From Apium graveolens (Eukaryota > Streptophyta > Magnoliopsida > Apiales > Apiaceae), in contig NC_133647.1 in the NCBI RefSeq assembly GCF_009905375.1, forward strand, positions 7,821,144 through 7,885,143: 64,000 bases of DNA, given 5' to 3'. Position 1 is the first letter of the stretch; every line of letters starts with the position of its first letter. Below, one piece after another: positions 33,650-46,925 of this stretch. A model generated the notes under the pieces. That model did not search any database. It was not told the DNA's origin and saw only the letters and a program-made list of their open reading frames with translations. The translations under genes and the position numbers were made by a program.

Positions 33650-34791
33650 GTTTGCTTCGTGGATTTTCTGGAAATGGCTGCACCGCAATATGTAAATACA
33701 TATCCAGTTTGTGATTTGCCAAAATGAGGATCTGACAAATATCCAGCGTCTGCATATCCGATCAACTGAGATGTTGAGTTTTTCGGGAAGAATAATCCAA
33801 AGTTTGTTGTTCCACGAAGATAACAGAATATATGTTTGATCTCATTCCAATGTCTGTCCATCGGATCAGAGCTAAATCTAGCCAATAAATTCATAGCAAA
33901 TATAATATATGGCCTTGTATTATTTGCAAGATACATAAGTGCACCAATTGCACCTAGATATGGGATTTCAAGATCAAGAACCTCTTCATCATCTTCTCGT
34001 GGTCGAAATGGATCTTTATCAGGCTCTAAAGATCTAATCACCATTGGAGTAGTCAATGGATGAGATTTATCCATGTAAAATCTGTTCAAAACCTTTTCTA
34101 TATATGTAGATTGGTGGAGGAAAATTCCCGATGACAAGTGCTCGACTTGTATACCAAGGAAATATTTTGTCCTTCCAAGAGCTTTCATTTCAAACTTTGT
34201 CTTTAGGTATATGACAGCTTCATCAACCTCTGTAGCTATTCCTACAAGGTTTAAATCATCCACATTTACAGCAATAATCACAAAACCAGATTGTGATTTT
34301 TTGATAAAAACACATGAAGAAATTTGGTTACTAATATACCCATTCTTTTGTAAATAACGACTGAGTCTGTTATACCACATACGACCAGATTAATTTAGTC
34401 CATACAATGATCGTTGAAGTTTAATGGAGTATATATGACGAGATCTCTTGAACTCATCCATTTTTAACCCTTCTAGGATTTCCATAAAAATTTCACTATC
34501 AAGTGAACCATACAGGTATGTAGTAACGACGTCCATAAGACGTGTTTTCAATTTTTCTTTAGATGCCATACCTAATATAAAATGAAAATTAATTCCATCC
34601 ATCACTGATGAGTATGTCTCTTGATAATCAATGTCAGGCCTGTGAGAAAACCCTTGTGCTACAAGTCGGACTTTATATCTCATAATTTTATTCTTTTCAT
34701 TTCGTTTTCTTATGAATACCCATTTATTCCCAACAGGGTTCACACCAATTGGTGTTTGGACAACAGGTCCAAATACTTCTATTTTACGCAA
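33650..34791 (-). pseudogene. Reverse transcriptase of element E
   Basis: The minus-strand frame shows 'VGNKWVFIRKRNEKNK', 'RYKVRLVAQGFSHRPDIDY', 'TYLYGSLDSEIFMEI' and 'LQRSLYGL', then a TAA at 34390-34392 (Gln in the family), then 'MWYNRLSRYLQKNGY'. The catalytic box reads NVDD in 'IIAVNVDDLNLVG' where the family has YVDD. 'LMYLANNTRPYIIFA' and 'LIGYADAGYLSDP' follow into RNase H. The stop and the altered catalytic box mean no active enzyme. Confidence 0.85.
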
Positions 34792-35095
34792 TGAATTTAA
34801 TTATGTTTAAATTGCGTCTTTCCATTTTGGCCAGTCTTTTCTTCGACAGCATTCATCCACACTTTGTGGTTCAAGATCAGAATTTATATCGACATCCAAT
34901 GTTGAGGAATACACAAATACATCATCAATTATGGCTTTACTTCGATCCCATAATTTCATATCATGCACATAATTTATTGAAATTTTTGATTGTTTAATCC
35001 CGTATCTTCAAGGACTGGAATCTCTTCAGGAGATAATACCACTTTAGGGGTATTTGCTTCTTCTGGAGCATGTGCCACTTCAGGGGTAATTTTCT

Positions 35096-35690
35096 TTATT
35101 TTTCTTTTTTTTGTGGTGCAACATCTTTTGCACCGACCGGTCTACCACGCTTCAGGCGTGGCTTTGATTTTGTAACCAATTCTTTTGTATATGATTTTTT
35201 AATTGGTATATCTATTCTAGCTGGAGTATTTACTGCATGTATATGATATTTAGTTATATTTCTAGAATCATTAAATGCGCCAGGAATTTGGTTTGCGATA
35301 TTTTGTATATCGATAATTCTTTTAACTTCAAGAACGCATTGACCGGTACGTGGATCTAGAAAATATAATCTTGATGTATTCCATGTTAGGTCAGGATTAA
35401 CTTTATTTGAATGTTTATCTCCCCCTAAGGGAGGAAATATAAACTCGTCAAAATGATAATCTGCATATCTTGCGGTAAATAAATCTCCGGTTAGAGGCTC
35501 TAGATATCTAATTATAGACGTAGAATCAAAACCAACGTAGATACCTACTCTTCTTTGAGCTCCCATCTTTGATCTTTGTGATGGAGCAATCGGTACATAC
35601 ACAGCACTTCCGAAAAATTTTGAAGTGAGAAATATTAGGAACTTGACCAAGTACTAGTTGTAGCGGAGAATGTTGGTTGTAGGAAGTTGG
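35096..35690 (-). pseudogene. Integrase C-terminal region of element E
   Basis: On the minus strand 'FFGSAVYVPIAPSQRSKMG', 'RRVGIYVGFDSTSIIRYLEP', 'DLFTARYADYHFDE' and 'FPPLGGD' are the post-core region of Copia integrase. A basic tail 'KPRLKRGRPVGAK' follows. It is cut at the junction with element C's LTR. Confidence 0.8.
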
Positions 35691-35693
35691 CCT

Positions 35694-37598
35694 TGTTAGT
35701 GTTTGTGCCCTAGATACAACACTATGATGTTTTAGTTTAAGACATTAGGATTATTAATGTTTATGTTCTATCGATTATTCCCTTTATAATTTATTAATTC
35801 TTAATTTACTGCGATATAAAAGTTAGATTAATAAATGTCCTTGGAATATGATATGCAATTCTATATCTCTAAGTACGTGACTTAGAAATGAGATTATGAG
35901 AATAGTATCTGAAGGGTTTTTAGCACATAAACGCAGCGAAAACGTAAATTTAATCTTAAAAAAACCGAAACCCTCCGCAGGATCCATGCGAAAAATAATA
36001 TTTAATTCGTAGTTCAGTATGTTTACCTTAAGAAGCTTTACGTTAATGGAAGATGGAGGTCTTTAATAGAGACCCAAGAACGATGAACAGAGATCCTTAG
36101 CAGCTGCTCCTCAAGCACCGGTATCCACCAAGAAAATGATATAATGAAGGAGGAGGAGATGGAGAGAATTAGGGTTTTGTAAATCTTTTGGTTGAGGCAA
36201 AATTAAGGTTTATAATAGTATATTTATAGGCAAAATTTTCAGCTGAAAATTTTCCCATAAAATATTATTATTATTAACCCTTTATTATTCTCACTAATAA
36301 TTAAAACACCTTTTAATTATTAATCTTTTTTCTAAACTTTTAGATTTAATTCTCTCACTTGATTTAATTTCCAAAAATTAAATTCTTAATTAATAATATT
36401 AAGAACCTTTTCTTAATTAATTTATAATCAATTAAATCTCATTTAATCAATTATTAAATTTGCCAATTAATTATTTATTTCATAAATAAATAATTATCAG
36501 CCATTATTAATTAATTCCTCCACCATTAAATCATTCTCTTTTATGGTGTGACCCTGTAGGTTCAATATTAAGCCGTTAGTAGAAATAAATAATAATAAAA
36601 CTATTTTATCATTATTTATATAAATTCTCTAATTCATTAAATATGATTAATTAATTAATCATATTTATTCTACATCGTGAGGGATACTTCTCAGCATATC
36701 GCGACTATCCAGATAATACGAATTCACTGCTTAGAATACCAAGAACCTATTCAGTGAGTAGTTAGCGTATAATTAATTCCTTCTACCCTGCAATGTCACG
36801 ATTAAATACAAGGCATGAAACTTGTGTCAAGCCTATCTTATTTAATCACTTGCTTTCCCATTCACTATGCTTAGTTCTATTTAATATAAATTAGAAACTC
36901 CTTTCTAATTTCATTCACTCTGGCCAGAGATTCCTGAACTAACATAAGTGGATCAACATTGAACATTCTCTTCCTAAACTGGAAGGGGAAGATCCTTTAT
37001 TGATCATACAATATCTTCGTGTACAAATTCCTATACCCAGTAGAGCCCTTATAATTGTCCCTTGAGACTAAGAACTAAACCAAAACATAGTTCAGTGTAC
37101 ACAAGATAACTATGATGACCTCAAGTCTAAGGATACTTGTACAACTATCACTATGTGAACAACTGCTGACACATGAGTGAACTCCTTCAGTTGTTCAGCT
37201 GTGTGAGTCATGTTCAGTGAACTTATTCTATAATAAGCACTACATACTAGCTATAGTGTCACCACACAAATGTCTATGAGAACAGACATCCTTCATAATG
37301 AAGCAAGCATAATATGTACCGATCTTTGCGGATTATTAATTACCAGTTAGTAATCCTACGACGAGGAACTATTTAAGTTTAGAGTTATCATCTTTTAGGT
37401 CTCATTATTATGATCTCATCACAATCCATAAAAAGTTTTAATCTAAACTGTGGTATATCTTATTTAAACATTTAAATAGATAGAGCCCACAATAAAACAA
37501 AACAAGCCTTTTATTAATATCAATGAAATCAAAACAGATTACATAAAAGTTATTCCTAAATCTTCATACATGATTGGACTTAGGACATATCTCTTTCA
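35694..37598 (-). repeat. Long 3' LTR of Copia element C
   Basis: 1,905 bp on the minus strand from TGAAAGAGATATG (after the polypurine 'caagtgggagat') to CACTAACA at the junction with element E. A TATA box CTATAAATATAC lies on the minus strand at about 36220. The central part (36250-36660) is dominated by TTAATTAA-like words. No target duplication can be checked because the 5' end of C is lost. Confidence 0.65.
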
Positions 37599-37602
37599 AT
37601 CT

Positions 37603-39122
37603 CCCACTTGTACTAAGACCAATCACTCTGGTATCTAATACCCATCTTGTCTTTTTGACGATCAAAGTGACTCTGAGAAAGTGGCTTTGTGAGTGGGTCT
37701 GCTACGTTGTTATGTGTGTCAACTCTCTCGACGTTTACATCTCCTCTTTCAACAATCTGAATTGCACCACCATTTAGAGTAAACACGTACCCTGACATGG
37801 ATTTGCTATCACTTTCTGATTGAAAATTAGAGTCAGTTTAACCCTCTATTTTCAACTCAGATTCACCACCAAAAACAAGAAAAATGTCCTGAGTCCTTCG
37901 CAAGTACTTAAGGATGTTTTTCACTACTTTCCAGTGGTCTTCACCTGGATTGGACTGATATCTGCTCGTCACACTAATTGAATAAGCAACATCAGGCCTT
38001 AAACACAACATTGCGTACATGATAGATCATATTGCTGAAGCATAAGGAATCTTACTCATACGCTCTCTTTCCTCAGGTATCTTAGGAGACAGTTTTTTGG
38101 AAAGGGACACTCCATGGCTCATCGGTATGAGACCTCTTTGGAGTTTTCCATGCTAAACCTTTTAAGCACTTTCTGGATGTATGTACCCTGGGTAAGACTT
38201 ATCATTCTTCTAGATCTATCTCTATAGATCTTCATACCGAGAATGTAGGATGCTTCTCCCAAGTCCTTCATGGTGAAGTTCTTTAATAGCCATACTTTGA
38301 CTGATTGTAGCATCGGTATATCATTTCGTATAAGAAGTATGTCATCCACATACAATACAAGAAATGTTACCGCGCTCCCACTAACCTTCTTGTAGACACA
38401 TGGTTCATCTATGTTTTTGATAAAACCAAACTCTTTGATTGTCTCATCAAAAAGGATGTTCCATCTACGAGAAGCTTGCCTTAAACCATATATAGTTCAC
38501 AACAGCTTACACACTAGGTGTTCATTTCCCTTGGAAAGAAAACCCTCTGGCTGTGTCATATACACTTCCTCCTCAAGTTCCCCATTGAGGAAGGCCGTTT
38601 CACGTCCATTTGCCATATCTCATAGTCGTAGTAAGCAGCAATCGCAAGCAAAATCCGAATTGATTTTAACAGGGCTACAGGCGAAAAAGTTTCATCAAAG
38701 TCAATCCTTCGCCTTTGTTTGAATCCTTTTGCCACGAGCCTGGCCTTATAGGTCTCCACCTGGCCATCTGTTCCAATCTTTCTTTTGTATACCCACTTGC
38801 ACCCAATAGGCTTAACACTTTCAGGCGCCTCAACCAGAGTCCATACTTGGTTGGTATACATAGATTCCATTTCGGATTTCATGGCACTATGCCATTTCTC
38901 TGAGTCAACACTACTCATAGCCTCATTATAGGTCACAGGGTTGTCATCATCAATGATTGACAACTCATTGTCATTCTCAATGACAAGGCCATAATACCTC
39001 TCAGGTTGGCGAGACACTCTCCCTGTCCTACGAATGAGCTGTTCCATAGAAGGTTGTTCAGTCTGAACAAGTGTTTCCACTTGATCCGTAGTAGTTTGTG
39101 CTTCTTGAACTTCATCAAGTTC
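37603..39122 (-). pseudogene. Copia element C: RT-RNase H remains
   Basis: Minus-strand pieces in order are 'LIRRTGRVSRQPERYYG', 'VTYNEAMSSVDSEKWHSAM', 'PIGCKWVYKRKIG', 'YKARLVAKGFKQR', 'FDETFSPVALLKSIRILLA', 'MYVDDILLIRND' (intact YVDD), 'KDLGEASYILGMKIYRD', '[17 protein letters not shown]' and RNase H ending 'VADPLTKPLSQSHFDRQ'. Frame breaks occur between 38556 and 38355, near 38110 and near 37830. Sequence upstream of the integrase-RT linker is missing: element A starts at 39123. Confidence 0.82.
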
Positions 39123-39738
39123 TGTTAGATATATTTGATAATGTCATGGCTAATATGTTTTATGTTTAGATTTCAGAATCTTACGTGAACATGATAAATC
39201 AGTACTTAACTGTTGATCAGTACTTATACTGGAAGTCAGGACTTAAGGATATCAGTACTTATATTATCAGGAGATAATCATCACAAGATAGATATCAGAA
39301 CTTAAGTGTTGAAGGACAATCAGATAAGGACAATAGCTGATTAAAGGAAAGAAGATCGAGATAAACATAAGAAGAGATATGCATGAAGAAGGAATTCCAT
39401 GAAGAATGGAATACTTGGAAGAAAAGATATCTGATTGATATATTTTAGGAAGCAGAATTATATTCCATATCAATTAGCGATTATCTTGTAACTGTGTAGT
39501 ATATAAACACAGACATAGGGTTTACACTATAAGTGTTATCATTATTAGAAAAGATTATTCATTGTAACCCTTGCAGCTCTCGTGATATTTGTTCATCACT
39601 GAGAGGTAACAGTTCCATACTGTAACAGAGTTTATTGTTTCAATAAAGTTTGTTTTCTGTTACTTAAGTTCTTAAAGTTCGATTTGAGTGTACTATACAA
39701 TGTATTCACCCCCTCTACAGTGTGTGTATGACCTAACA
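39123..39738 (+). repeat. 5' LTR of element A
   Basis: 616 bp. It contains a TATATAAACA box at about 39499, a polyadenylation-type AATAAA near 39643, and many 'agtact' and 'atcagaactta' words. Confidence 0.92.
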
Positions 39739-39740
39739 AT

Positions 39741-39753
39741 TGGTATCAGAGCC
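39741..39753 (+). other. Primer-binding site of element A
   Basis: TGGTATCAGAGCC two bases after the LTR, complementary to the initiator Met tRNA 3' end, as in most plant Copia elements. Confidence 0.92.
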
Positions 39754-39794
39754 AATCTGTTAACATACATACAGTTAAAGATCCAAACACAATC

Positions 39795-41946
39795 ATGTCG
39801 GACACAGAAACTCCAACTAAGCCTACCACAACTGAGGAACCACCGAAGACACAAATTCAGAGTCGGTATGAGACCATCAGAGTCCCCATACTGAGACCAT
39901 CTGAATATCCCATATGGAAGGTAATGATGACCATGTTCCTGGAAGCAACAGATCCAGAATACCTTGATAGAATCAAGGAAGGTCCTCACAAACCAACCAA
40001 ACTCGCTGTTGCAGTTGCAGGTGAAGCAGCAAAGACCGTACCAAAGGAGAAGAGTGATTATACTGCTGAGGACATAGCATCAATTGCTAAGGATGCTAAG
40101 GTACGACACTTACTGCATAGTGCCATTGATAATGTAATGTCAAACAGGGTAATCAACTGCAAGACTGCTAAGGAGATATGGGATGCTCTGGAAACAAGGT
40201 GTCAGGGAACTGACACAATTAAGAAGAACAGGAAGACAATACTCACTCAAGAGTATGAACACTTTGACTCAAAGACTAATGAGTCATTGAATGATTTATA
40301 TGATAGATTTGTCAAACTTTTGAATGATTTGTCATTGGTTGATAAAGAATATGATCTTGAAGATTCAAACCTTAAGTTCCTGTTAGCTCTTCCTGAATGC
40401 TGGGATTTGAAGGCAACGACAATAAGAGACAACTACAATCTTGATGAAACAACTCTTGACTGAAATCTATGGAATGCTCAAGACTCATGAGCTGGAGATG
40501 GAACAAAGAAGCAAGAGGAAAGGAGGAAAGTCAAGGACAGTTGCTCTTAAGGCTGAAGAAGAATTCCCCAAAGCAGCTTCCTCAAAGAAAGACAAGGGTA
40601 AAGCTCTTTTCATAAAGTCTGATACTGAGTCATCAAGTTCTGAGAGTGATGATGACTTCAGATTCGGAAAGCTTGCCTGAGACTGATGCTGATGAGGAGA
40701 TGATGAGGCTGTGTGCTCTTATGGTGAAAGGAATCACAAAGATTGCATACAGGAAGTTCAGGAAGGGAAAGAAGTTTTCCAGGAAAAGCATAAGTTCTGA
40801 TAAGAAGAATTTCAGAAGATCTGAAGGCAGAGGAGGAAAGTCTGACATAGGAGATTACACCAATGTTAAATGCTATAACTGTGGTGAGAAAGGCCACATA
40901 TCTCCTGACTGCAAGAAGGTAAAGGGTGACAAAGGCAAGGCTCTTGTCACAAAGCAGAAAAGCTGGACAGACACCTCAGACTCTGAAAGTGAGGAGAACT
41001 ATGCATTGATGGCAAATGCTGATAAAGAAAGTGCTGAGAGCAGTTCTGAAGCTGCTGAAACAAAGGTACCTCAGACTACTTATGCTTTTCATACTGATGA
41101 TATTAATGAGTTGAGAAGATATCTTAAAACCATGTTTGTTAGCTATAGAGATCAAACTTTAACATGTGAAAGATTAACTTCTGAAAATCTTGCATTTAAG
41201 AAAAGGAATGATTTCTTAGAAAAAGAGTTAGTCATGTTCCATCAAACTGAGAAGGATAGAGATGATGCTTTTTATGTTAGGAATGAAGTGCTAAAATTAA
41301 ATGAATCTCTAAAAACTGAGTTAGAAAAGGAAAGAGAGATTATCAGGACTTGGACTAACTCTGGCAAAACAACTCAAAGTTGCTAAGTAGTGGAAACTGG
41401 AAAGAGGGCTTAGGTTATGGAGAAGATAAGAATGATAAAGGAACTGAAGAAATTAAGCCTGTTGTTAAGCAAAAGCCAAAGTTTAAACCTGTTAAGTTTG
41501 TAACTGTAAAGTCTGAAAATGAGAAATCAGAAGTTAAAGAGGAATTAACTTCTGACAAACTAAAACAGGAAAAGACAGCTGAAGTGAACATAGGCTTAAT
41601 GACAAAGAAGCAGCTTAAGCATAAGCTGAAAGATGTCAAGAATGCAAACAAGGTAAAATCACCTAGGAAAAATAGGAATGGAAAGGAAGGTGTGAATAAA
41701 AGCAATGATTATAAACCTGTTCCAGATGCTCCTAGGAAACATGTCATAACTGTGGAAGTTCTAACCATCTGGCTTCTTTTTGCAGGAAGAATAAGAATAT
41801 TAACTCCTTACCTTCAAAATCAGGAGTTAAGAGTCAGTCTGTTAGATACAAACCACAAAATCCTTGTTTTCATTGTGGTAGTTTATGGCATTCCATTTAT
41901 ACTTGTAAGGAATATCATAGTTTGTACTATGATTATTATCAAATAA
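39795..41946 (+). pseudogene. gag of element A with several frameshifts
   Basis: It starts MSDTETPTKP. The gag core has 'YETIRVPILRPSEYPIWKV', 'FLEATDPEYLDRI', 'DAKVRHLLHSAIDNVM', 'KTAKEIWDALETRCQG', 'ILTQEYEHF' and 'LKFLLALPECWDLK'. The zinc knuckle 'CYNCGEKGHISPDC' is intact (about 40872), and two more knuckle-like boxes ('HNCGSSNHLASFC', 'CFHCGSLWHSIYTC') lie at about 41745 and 41865. Single-base changes shift the frame near 40455, 40655, 41370 and 41740, judged against the matching parts of elements B and D. A continuous Gag cannot be made. Confidence 0.85.
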
Positions 41947-42139
41947 AACCTTCTTTGAAGAAAGTTTCCATTGTTCCTTCTAGTGTAAATTCTGATTCAA
42001 AGTCTGATAGTGTAAGTTCTGATAAGAAAAATGTTAACATAAACTCTGATGCTAAATCCGCTGCAAATGTTAACAAACTTAAAAGGCCAAAGGATCCAAG
42101 CAAGTCTGGGTCCTTAAAACTAATAATTAGTGGTCTTTG

Positions 42140-43790
42140 TGATTGCAGGGCAACAGGAAAAATATTCTAGTTCTGGACAGTGGATGTTCAGGACATATGA
42201 CTGGAAATAAGGCCCTGCTATCAGACTTTGTGGAGAAAGCTGGCCCAAGTGTTTCTTATGGAGATGGCAACATTGGAAAAACATTCGGGATATGGCAATA
42301 TCAATCTTGGAAATGTCATAATTAAACAAGTAGCTCTGGTCTCAGGACTTAAACACAACCTACTGAGTATAAGTCAAATATGTGACAGAGGTTATCATGT
42401 TGATTTCTTTGAAGAACACTGTGAATTGTGAGTAAATCTAAAGGCAAAGTTGTTCTGAAAGGATACAGACGTGGTAACATTTATGAAGCTAAGCTTTCAA
42501 CAAGTACTGATGGTTCTGCAATCTGTCTGATAAGTAGAGCATCAATTGAAGAAAGCTGGAATTGGCACAAGAAACTCTCTCATTTAAATTTCAACAATAT
42601 AAATGAACTGGTCAAGAAAGATCTTGTGAGAGGACTGCCAAATTCAGTATTTGCTCCTGATGGTCCTGTGTGATTCATGTTAGAAGGCCAAACAAAGAAA
42701 ATCTTCATTCAAGAGCAAGACTGAATCATCAATTCTTGAGCCTTATCATCTTATACATATTGATCTATTTGGTCCAGTAAATGTCATGTCTATTGCAAAG
42801 AAGAAGTATGCGTTGGTCATAGTGGATGAGTTCACCAGATACACATGGGTGTATTTCTTGCACACAAAAAGTGAAACTGCATCTATCTTGATTGATCATG
42901 TCAAACAGCTGGATAAAATGGTCAAAGATTCTGTGAAAATTTTAAGGAAGTGATAATGGCACTGAGTTCAAGAATTTGATAATGGAAGAGTTCTGCAAAA
43001 GCCATGGAATAAAGCAGATATTTTCTGCTCCTGGAACTCCACAGCAAAATAGAGTTGTTGAAAGGAAGAATAGAACTCTAATTGAAGCTGCACGTACAAT
43101 GCTTGAAGAAGCAAAGCTTCCAACCTATTTCTGGGTTGAAGCTGTGCAGACTGCTTGTTTTACTCAAAATGCAACACTCATTAACAAGCATGGAAAAACA
43201 CCATATGAGATGGTGAAGAAAAAGAAGCCAAATCTGAAATATTTTCATGTATTTGGATGCAAGTGTTTTGTTCTCAAGACTCATCCTGAACAACTATCAA
43301 AGTTTGATCTAAAAGCTGATGAAGGAATCTTTGTTGGATATCCACTTTCCACAAAAGCCTTCAGAGTCTATAATTTGAGAACAAAAGTGGTCATGGAATC
43401 TATCAATGTCTCTTTTGATGACAAGAAGATCACTGGTCTTAAAGATTTCATTGACCATGATCAGCTGAGATTTGAAAATGAAGACTCATATTCTGATACT
43501 GAAAATCCTGACAGTCTAAGTCCTGATATTGCAAACTCTGATGGATTAAACTCTGATGTTATTGAAACTGTGGTGACTACGTTAAAGGAAGATGCACCTA
43601 TGCAGGGGAGCATACTCAAGATCCTACCACATCTCAAGAAACATCAGAACATGCATCTGGCTCTTCAAGTTCTGATTCGTCAAGTTCTGATAAGCCAAGT
43701 TCTGATAGTGCTGAAAATCTAAATACTGAAGAATCCAACTCAGAGAGCATAGTTTCAGGGGGAGCATCAGAAAATGAAAATGAAGATAGC
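42140..43790 (+). pseudogene. Protease-integrase of element A, frameshifted
   Basis: The protease active box 'VLDSGCSGHMTGNKALL' is at about 42165. The pre-integrase region has 'IEESWNWHKKLSHLNFNNI'. The integrase core shows 'HIDLFGPVN', then 'SDNGTEFKN' across a frame break near 42945, and 'PGTPQQNRVVERKNRT'. Further breaks are near 42280, 42425 and 42665. The C-terminal part 'KCFVLKTHPEQLSKFDLKA' runs to a Ser/Asp-rich linker full of 'AAGTTCTGAT' repeats (43660-43720). Confidence 0.85.
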
Positions 43791-45494
43791 ATGGATCATG
43801 GGGGAGCATCCAGTTCTAGAGAAAACCTTCCATCTGCAAGGAAGTGGACAAAATCACATACACCTGATTTGATAATTGGAAATCCTGATGCAGGTGTCAG
43901 AACTAGAACAGGTACTTCAAATGAGTGTCTTTACAATTCTTTTCTCTCTCAGACTGAGCCAAAGAATGTGGAAGAAGCTCTTCAAGATGCTGATTGGGTG
44001 CAAGCAATGCAGGAAGAGTTGAATGAATTTGAAAGAAACAAAGTCTGGACCCTAGTGCCAAGACCAAAGAATAGATCTATTGTTGGTACAAAGTGGGTAT
44101 TCAGAAACAAAACTGATAGTGATGGCATAATTACAAGGAATAAGGCAAGGCTGGTTACAAAAGGATATTCTCAACAGGAGGGAATTGATTATGATGAAAC
44201 ATTTGCACCAGTTGCTAGGTTAGAAGCCATAAGGATATTTTTGGCTTATGCTGCTCACAAAAAGTTTACCGTCTTTCAAATGGATGTGAAAAGTGCTTTT
44301 CTCAATGGAGAATTGGAGGAAGAGGTATATGTTGAACAACCTCCAGGTTTTGTAGATACCAAACATCCAGATTATGTCTACAGGCTTGATAAAGCACTTT
44401 ATGGACTTAAGCAAGCTCCTAGAGCATGGTATGAGACTTTAGCTCAGTTTCTTCTGGAAAGTGGATTCAACAGAGGGACAATAGACAATACACTGTTCTA
44501 CCTCAACCATGGAAAGGACTTACTTATGGTCCAGATTTATGTTGATGATATCATTTTTGGATCTACAAATGACAAACTTTGCAAGAAGTTTGCCAAACTA
44601 ATGCAGTCAAGATATCAGATGAGTATGATGGGGGAACTTAGCTATTTTCCGGGCCTTCAAGTCAAGCAGAATGAGGAAGGCACTTTTATTTGTCAAACCA
44701 AGTACACCAGAAACTTGCTAAAGAAATTTGGATTGCAAGATTGTTCAAGTGCATCCACTCCAATGGCCACTGCGACAAAACTGGATAAGGATACCGGTAA
44801 ATCAGTAGATATTACTGACTACAGAGGTATGATTGGCTCTCTACTCTATTTAACTGCTAGTAGACCTGATATCATGTATGCTACCTGTCTTTGTGCAAGA
44901 TTTCAAGCAGATCCAAGAGAACCTCACTTAACAGCTGTAAAAAGAATCTTTAAGTATCTTAAAGGAACAGCTGCTCTGGGATTATGGTATCCTAGAGAAT
45001 CAGATTTTAAACTAATAGGTTACTCAGATGCAGATTTTGCAGGTTGCAAAATTGACAGGAAAATCACAAGTGGAAGCTGCCAATTTCTTGGAGGCAGATT
45101 GGTTTCTTGGTACAACAAGAAACAAAAGTCAATTTCCACATCAACTGCAGAAGCAGAGTATATTGCTGCAGGAAGCTGTTGTGCACAGATTCTTTGGATG
45201 AAGAATCAGTTACTGGATTATGGGTTAACATATTTCAAAATCCCTATTTACTGTGATAATCAAAGTGCTATTGCTATGACAGGTAATCCAGTTCAACACT
45301 CAATGACAAAGCACATCAGCATCAGGTACCACTTCATCAGGGAACATGTGGATGAAGGTACAGTGGAATTGTATTTTGTTCCCACAGATCTACAATTGGC
45401 AGATATCTTCACAAAACCATTATGTGAAGCTACTTTTACAAGATTGGTAAATGAACTTGGAATGGTTTCAGGTTCTTTCTCTAAATCTGCTTAG
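43791..45494 (+). CDS. Reverse transcriptase-RNase H of element A, intact frame
   Basis: 567 codons without interruption. RT: '[18 protein letters not shown]', '[14 protein letters not shown]', '[19 protein letters not shown]', '[16 protein letters not shown]' and catalytic YVDD in '[15 protein letters not shown]' (about residues 244-258). Connection and RNase H: '[19 protein letters not shown]', '[16 protein letters not shown]', '[18 protein letters not shown]' and 'LADIFTKPL'. It would normally be the end of a Gag-Pol polyprotein, so the ATG used here is only the first in the open stretch. It is the one long retroelement enzyme frame in the window without a lesion. A spontaneous product is unlikely because upstream gag-pol is broken. 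Confidence 0.88.
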   Translation: MDHGGASSSRENLPSARKWTKSHTPDLIIGNPDAGVRTRTGTSNECLYNSFLSQTEPKNVEEALQDADWVQAMQEELNEFERNKVWTLVPRPKNRSIVGTKWVFRNKTDSDGIITRNKARLVTKGYSQQEGIDYDETFAPVARLEAIRIFLAYAAHKKFTVFQMDVKSAFLNGELEEEVYVEQPPGFVDTKHPDYVYRLDKALYGLKQAPRAWYETLAQFLLESGFNRGTIDNTLFYLNHGKDLLMVQIYVDDIIFGSTNDKLCKKFAKLMQSRYQMSMMGELSYFPGLQVKQNEEGTFICQTKYTRNLLKKFGLQDCSSASTPMATATKLDKDTGKSVDITDYRGMIGSLLYLTASRPDIMYATCLCARFQADPREPHLTAVKRIFKYLKGTAALGLWYPRESDFKLIGYSDADFAGCKIDRKITSGSCQFLGGRLVSWYNKKQKSISTSTAEAEYIAAGSCCAQILWMKNQLLDYGLTYFKIPIYCDNQSAIAMTGNPVQHSMTKHISIRYHFIREHVDEGTVELYFVPTDLQLADIFTKPLCEATFTRLVNELGMVSGSFSKSA

Positions 45495-46840
45495 ACTTGT
45501 TCTGTGTTATCAGACTTTATACTAAGTATTTACAGAATTAATCTCATTATATATTCTGTGCTTAATTGATAAATGTCTTTAAGTACTGACTGTTGTCTGA
45601 TATATGTTTTTAAACTCTGATAAGTGATATGTTTGTTCTAGTACCTATTCTATCCTATGAGGATAACTGTGCTAGATAACTGACCTAGTAGTCTTCAATA
45701 AACAAATGATTCCATGTAAGAAGTAATTATTTCGGTGGAAATCTTATGACACTAGCAAATTCTGATAATTGAGCTTAGTTAAGTTTACTTTGTATATCTT
45801 ATTACTAAGTCACAAATTAGAATAATGCTACTCATCTGTTAAGTTCTGATACTAGTAAAACTGCTGAATGTACTAAGTGCTGATAAACCTCACTTATCAA
45901 AAGAAAAAGCAAAAAGATCAAAGAATAAAATCAGGTACTCCTTTGAGATCTAGAGTAAAAATGTGGAAGGGACGACCCAAGTGCATTGCTGGTATTAAGT
46001 AAATATGCATTAGAAAAGCAAAATATTTTCTTGGTGACTTTTCACACTCTATGATTACTGGAGAAATACTCTGAAAATAGCATAAATTCTGATAAACAGT
46101 CGTGACTCACTTACACTGAGAAGCCACTGTAAAATAGAATTGCAAAAGATGCATAAAATTAGCACAAAATAGTTGAGATGGACTCAAGCATGAACTCATT
46201 CATCAGTAGGTTTCAGGACAATGATAGATCTTTAGCAAAATTTTAGTTATGCCTTATTTCTAAGATGTACTGAAGTGAATCAGACTTTACTCTTTGTCTG
46301 TTTTTAGCTTAATGCACACATTAATCACTCCATCTAAATGATGAAAATTTCTGTGGTGGTCTATGTTATTTTAGATAAACAGTCATTGTGTCATTATTGC
46401 ACAAATTCTGAGGACAAGTTCTAAGTTACACGTTCTGATGATTAAGTTCTGACGTCCATAACTCAGAACTAGTATGAGTATTTACTAAGATGGGCATTCC
46501 TTTTTCGAGTTAAGAAATTATGTTCTGACGACTGTTAAGTTCTGGTATAGGTCTAAGTTCTGATTTCTCAGTCTAATCCTTTACTTGGCTTATCTGTGAA
46601 TAAAATTTGATAACAGTCTCAGTTCGAACTAGAATATGTTGAAGTGGAAGATTAATAGTCACTATGATTAGGATTAATGGTATTCGTACTTGAAAAGTCC
46701 ACTGTTTCTTGTGTCTTGTGCGATCTAGACCATGATTCCTCTTTCCAATGACTGTTATTCTTTTTCAAAGTCTAGGGAGACGAGGTAGAATTAATTCTAC
46801 CTGTCAGCATTAAATATCTTTGCGTCTCTTGGCATTCTCT
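45495..46840 (+). other. Non-coding spacer between pol and the accessory region of element A
   Basis: No long ORF on either strand. It is sprinkled with 'ttctgat' and 'aagttctga' words that also fill the coding and LTR parts of the same element. It may hold promoter or splice sites for the downstream ORFs. Confidence 0.5.
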
Positions 46841-46844
46841 TGCC

Positions 46845-46851
46845 TATATAA
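46845..46851 (+). promoter_or_regulatory. Putative internal TATA box in element A
   Basis: 'cTATATAAGc' lies 75 nt before the ATG of the 81-codon ORF, in pyrimidine-rich surroundings ('cttcacattagtcttctcatc'). This looks like an ordinary plant core promoter and leader. It is separate from the LTR promoter. Confidence 0.45.
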
Positions 46852-46925
46852 GCAGCCACTTCACATTAGTCTTCTCATCATACTTTTATCACAACTTCAG
46901 TCTTGTTTTTCATTTACTATCACAA

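Larger units (their letters stand above)
30973..35693 (-). mobile_element. Degenerate Copia element E, carrying two later insertions
   Basis: On the minus strand it holds the integrase C-terminus (35650-35096), RT (34791-33650), RNase H (split) and a 3' LTR at 30973-31816. A polypurine tract 'caaaggggag' precedes the LTR. The 5' part is lost where element C begins at 35694. A MITE sits in the LTR and a small LTR element in the RNase H region. The left LTR border rests on a TGTTGT...ATAACA pair and is approximate. Confidence 0.75.
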
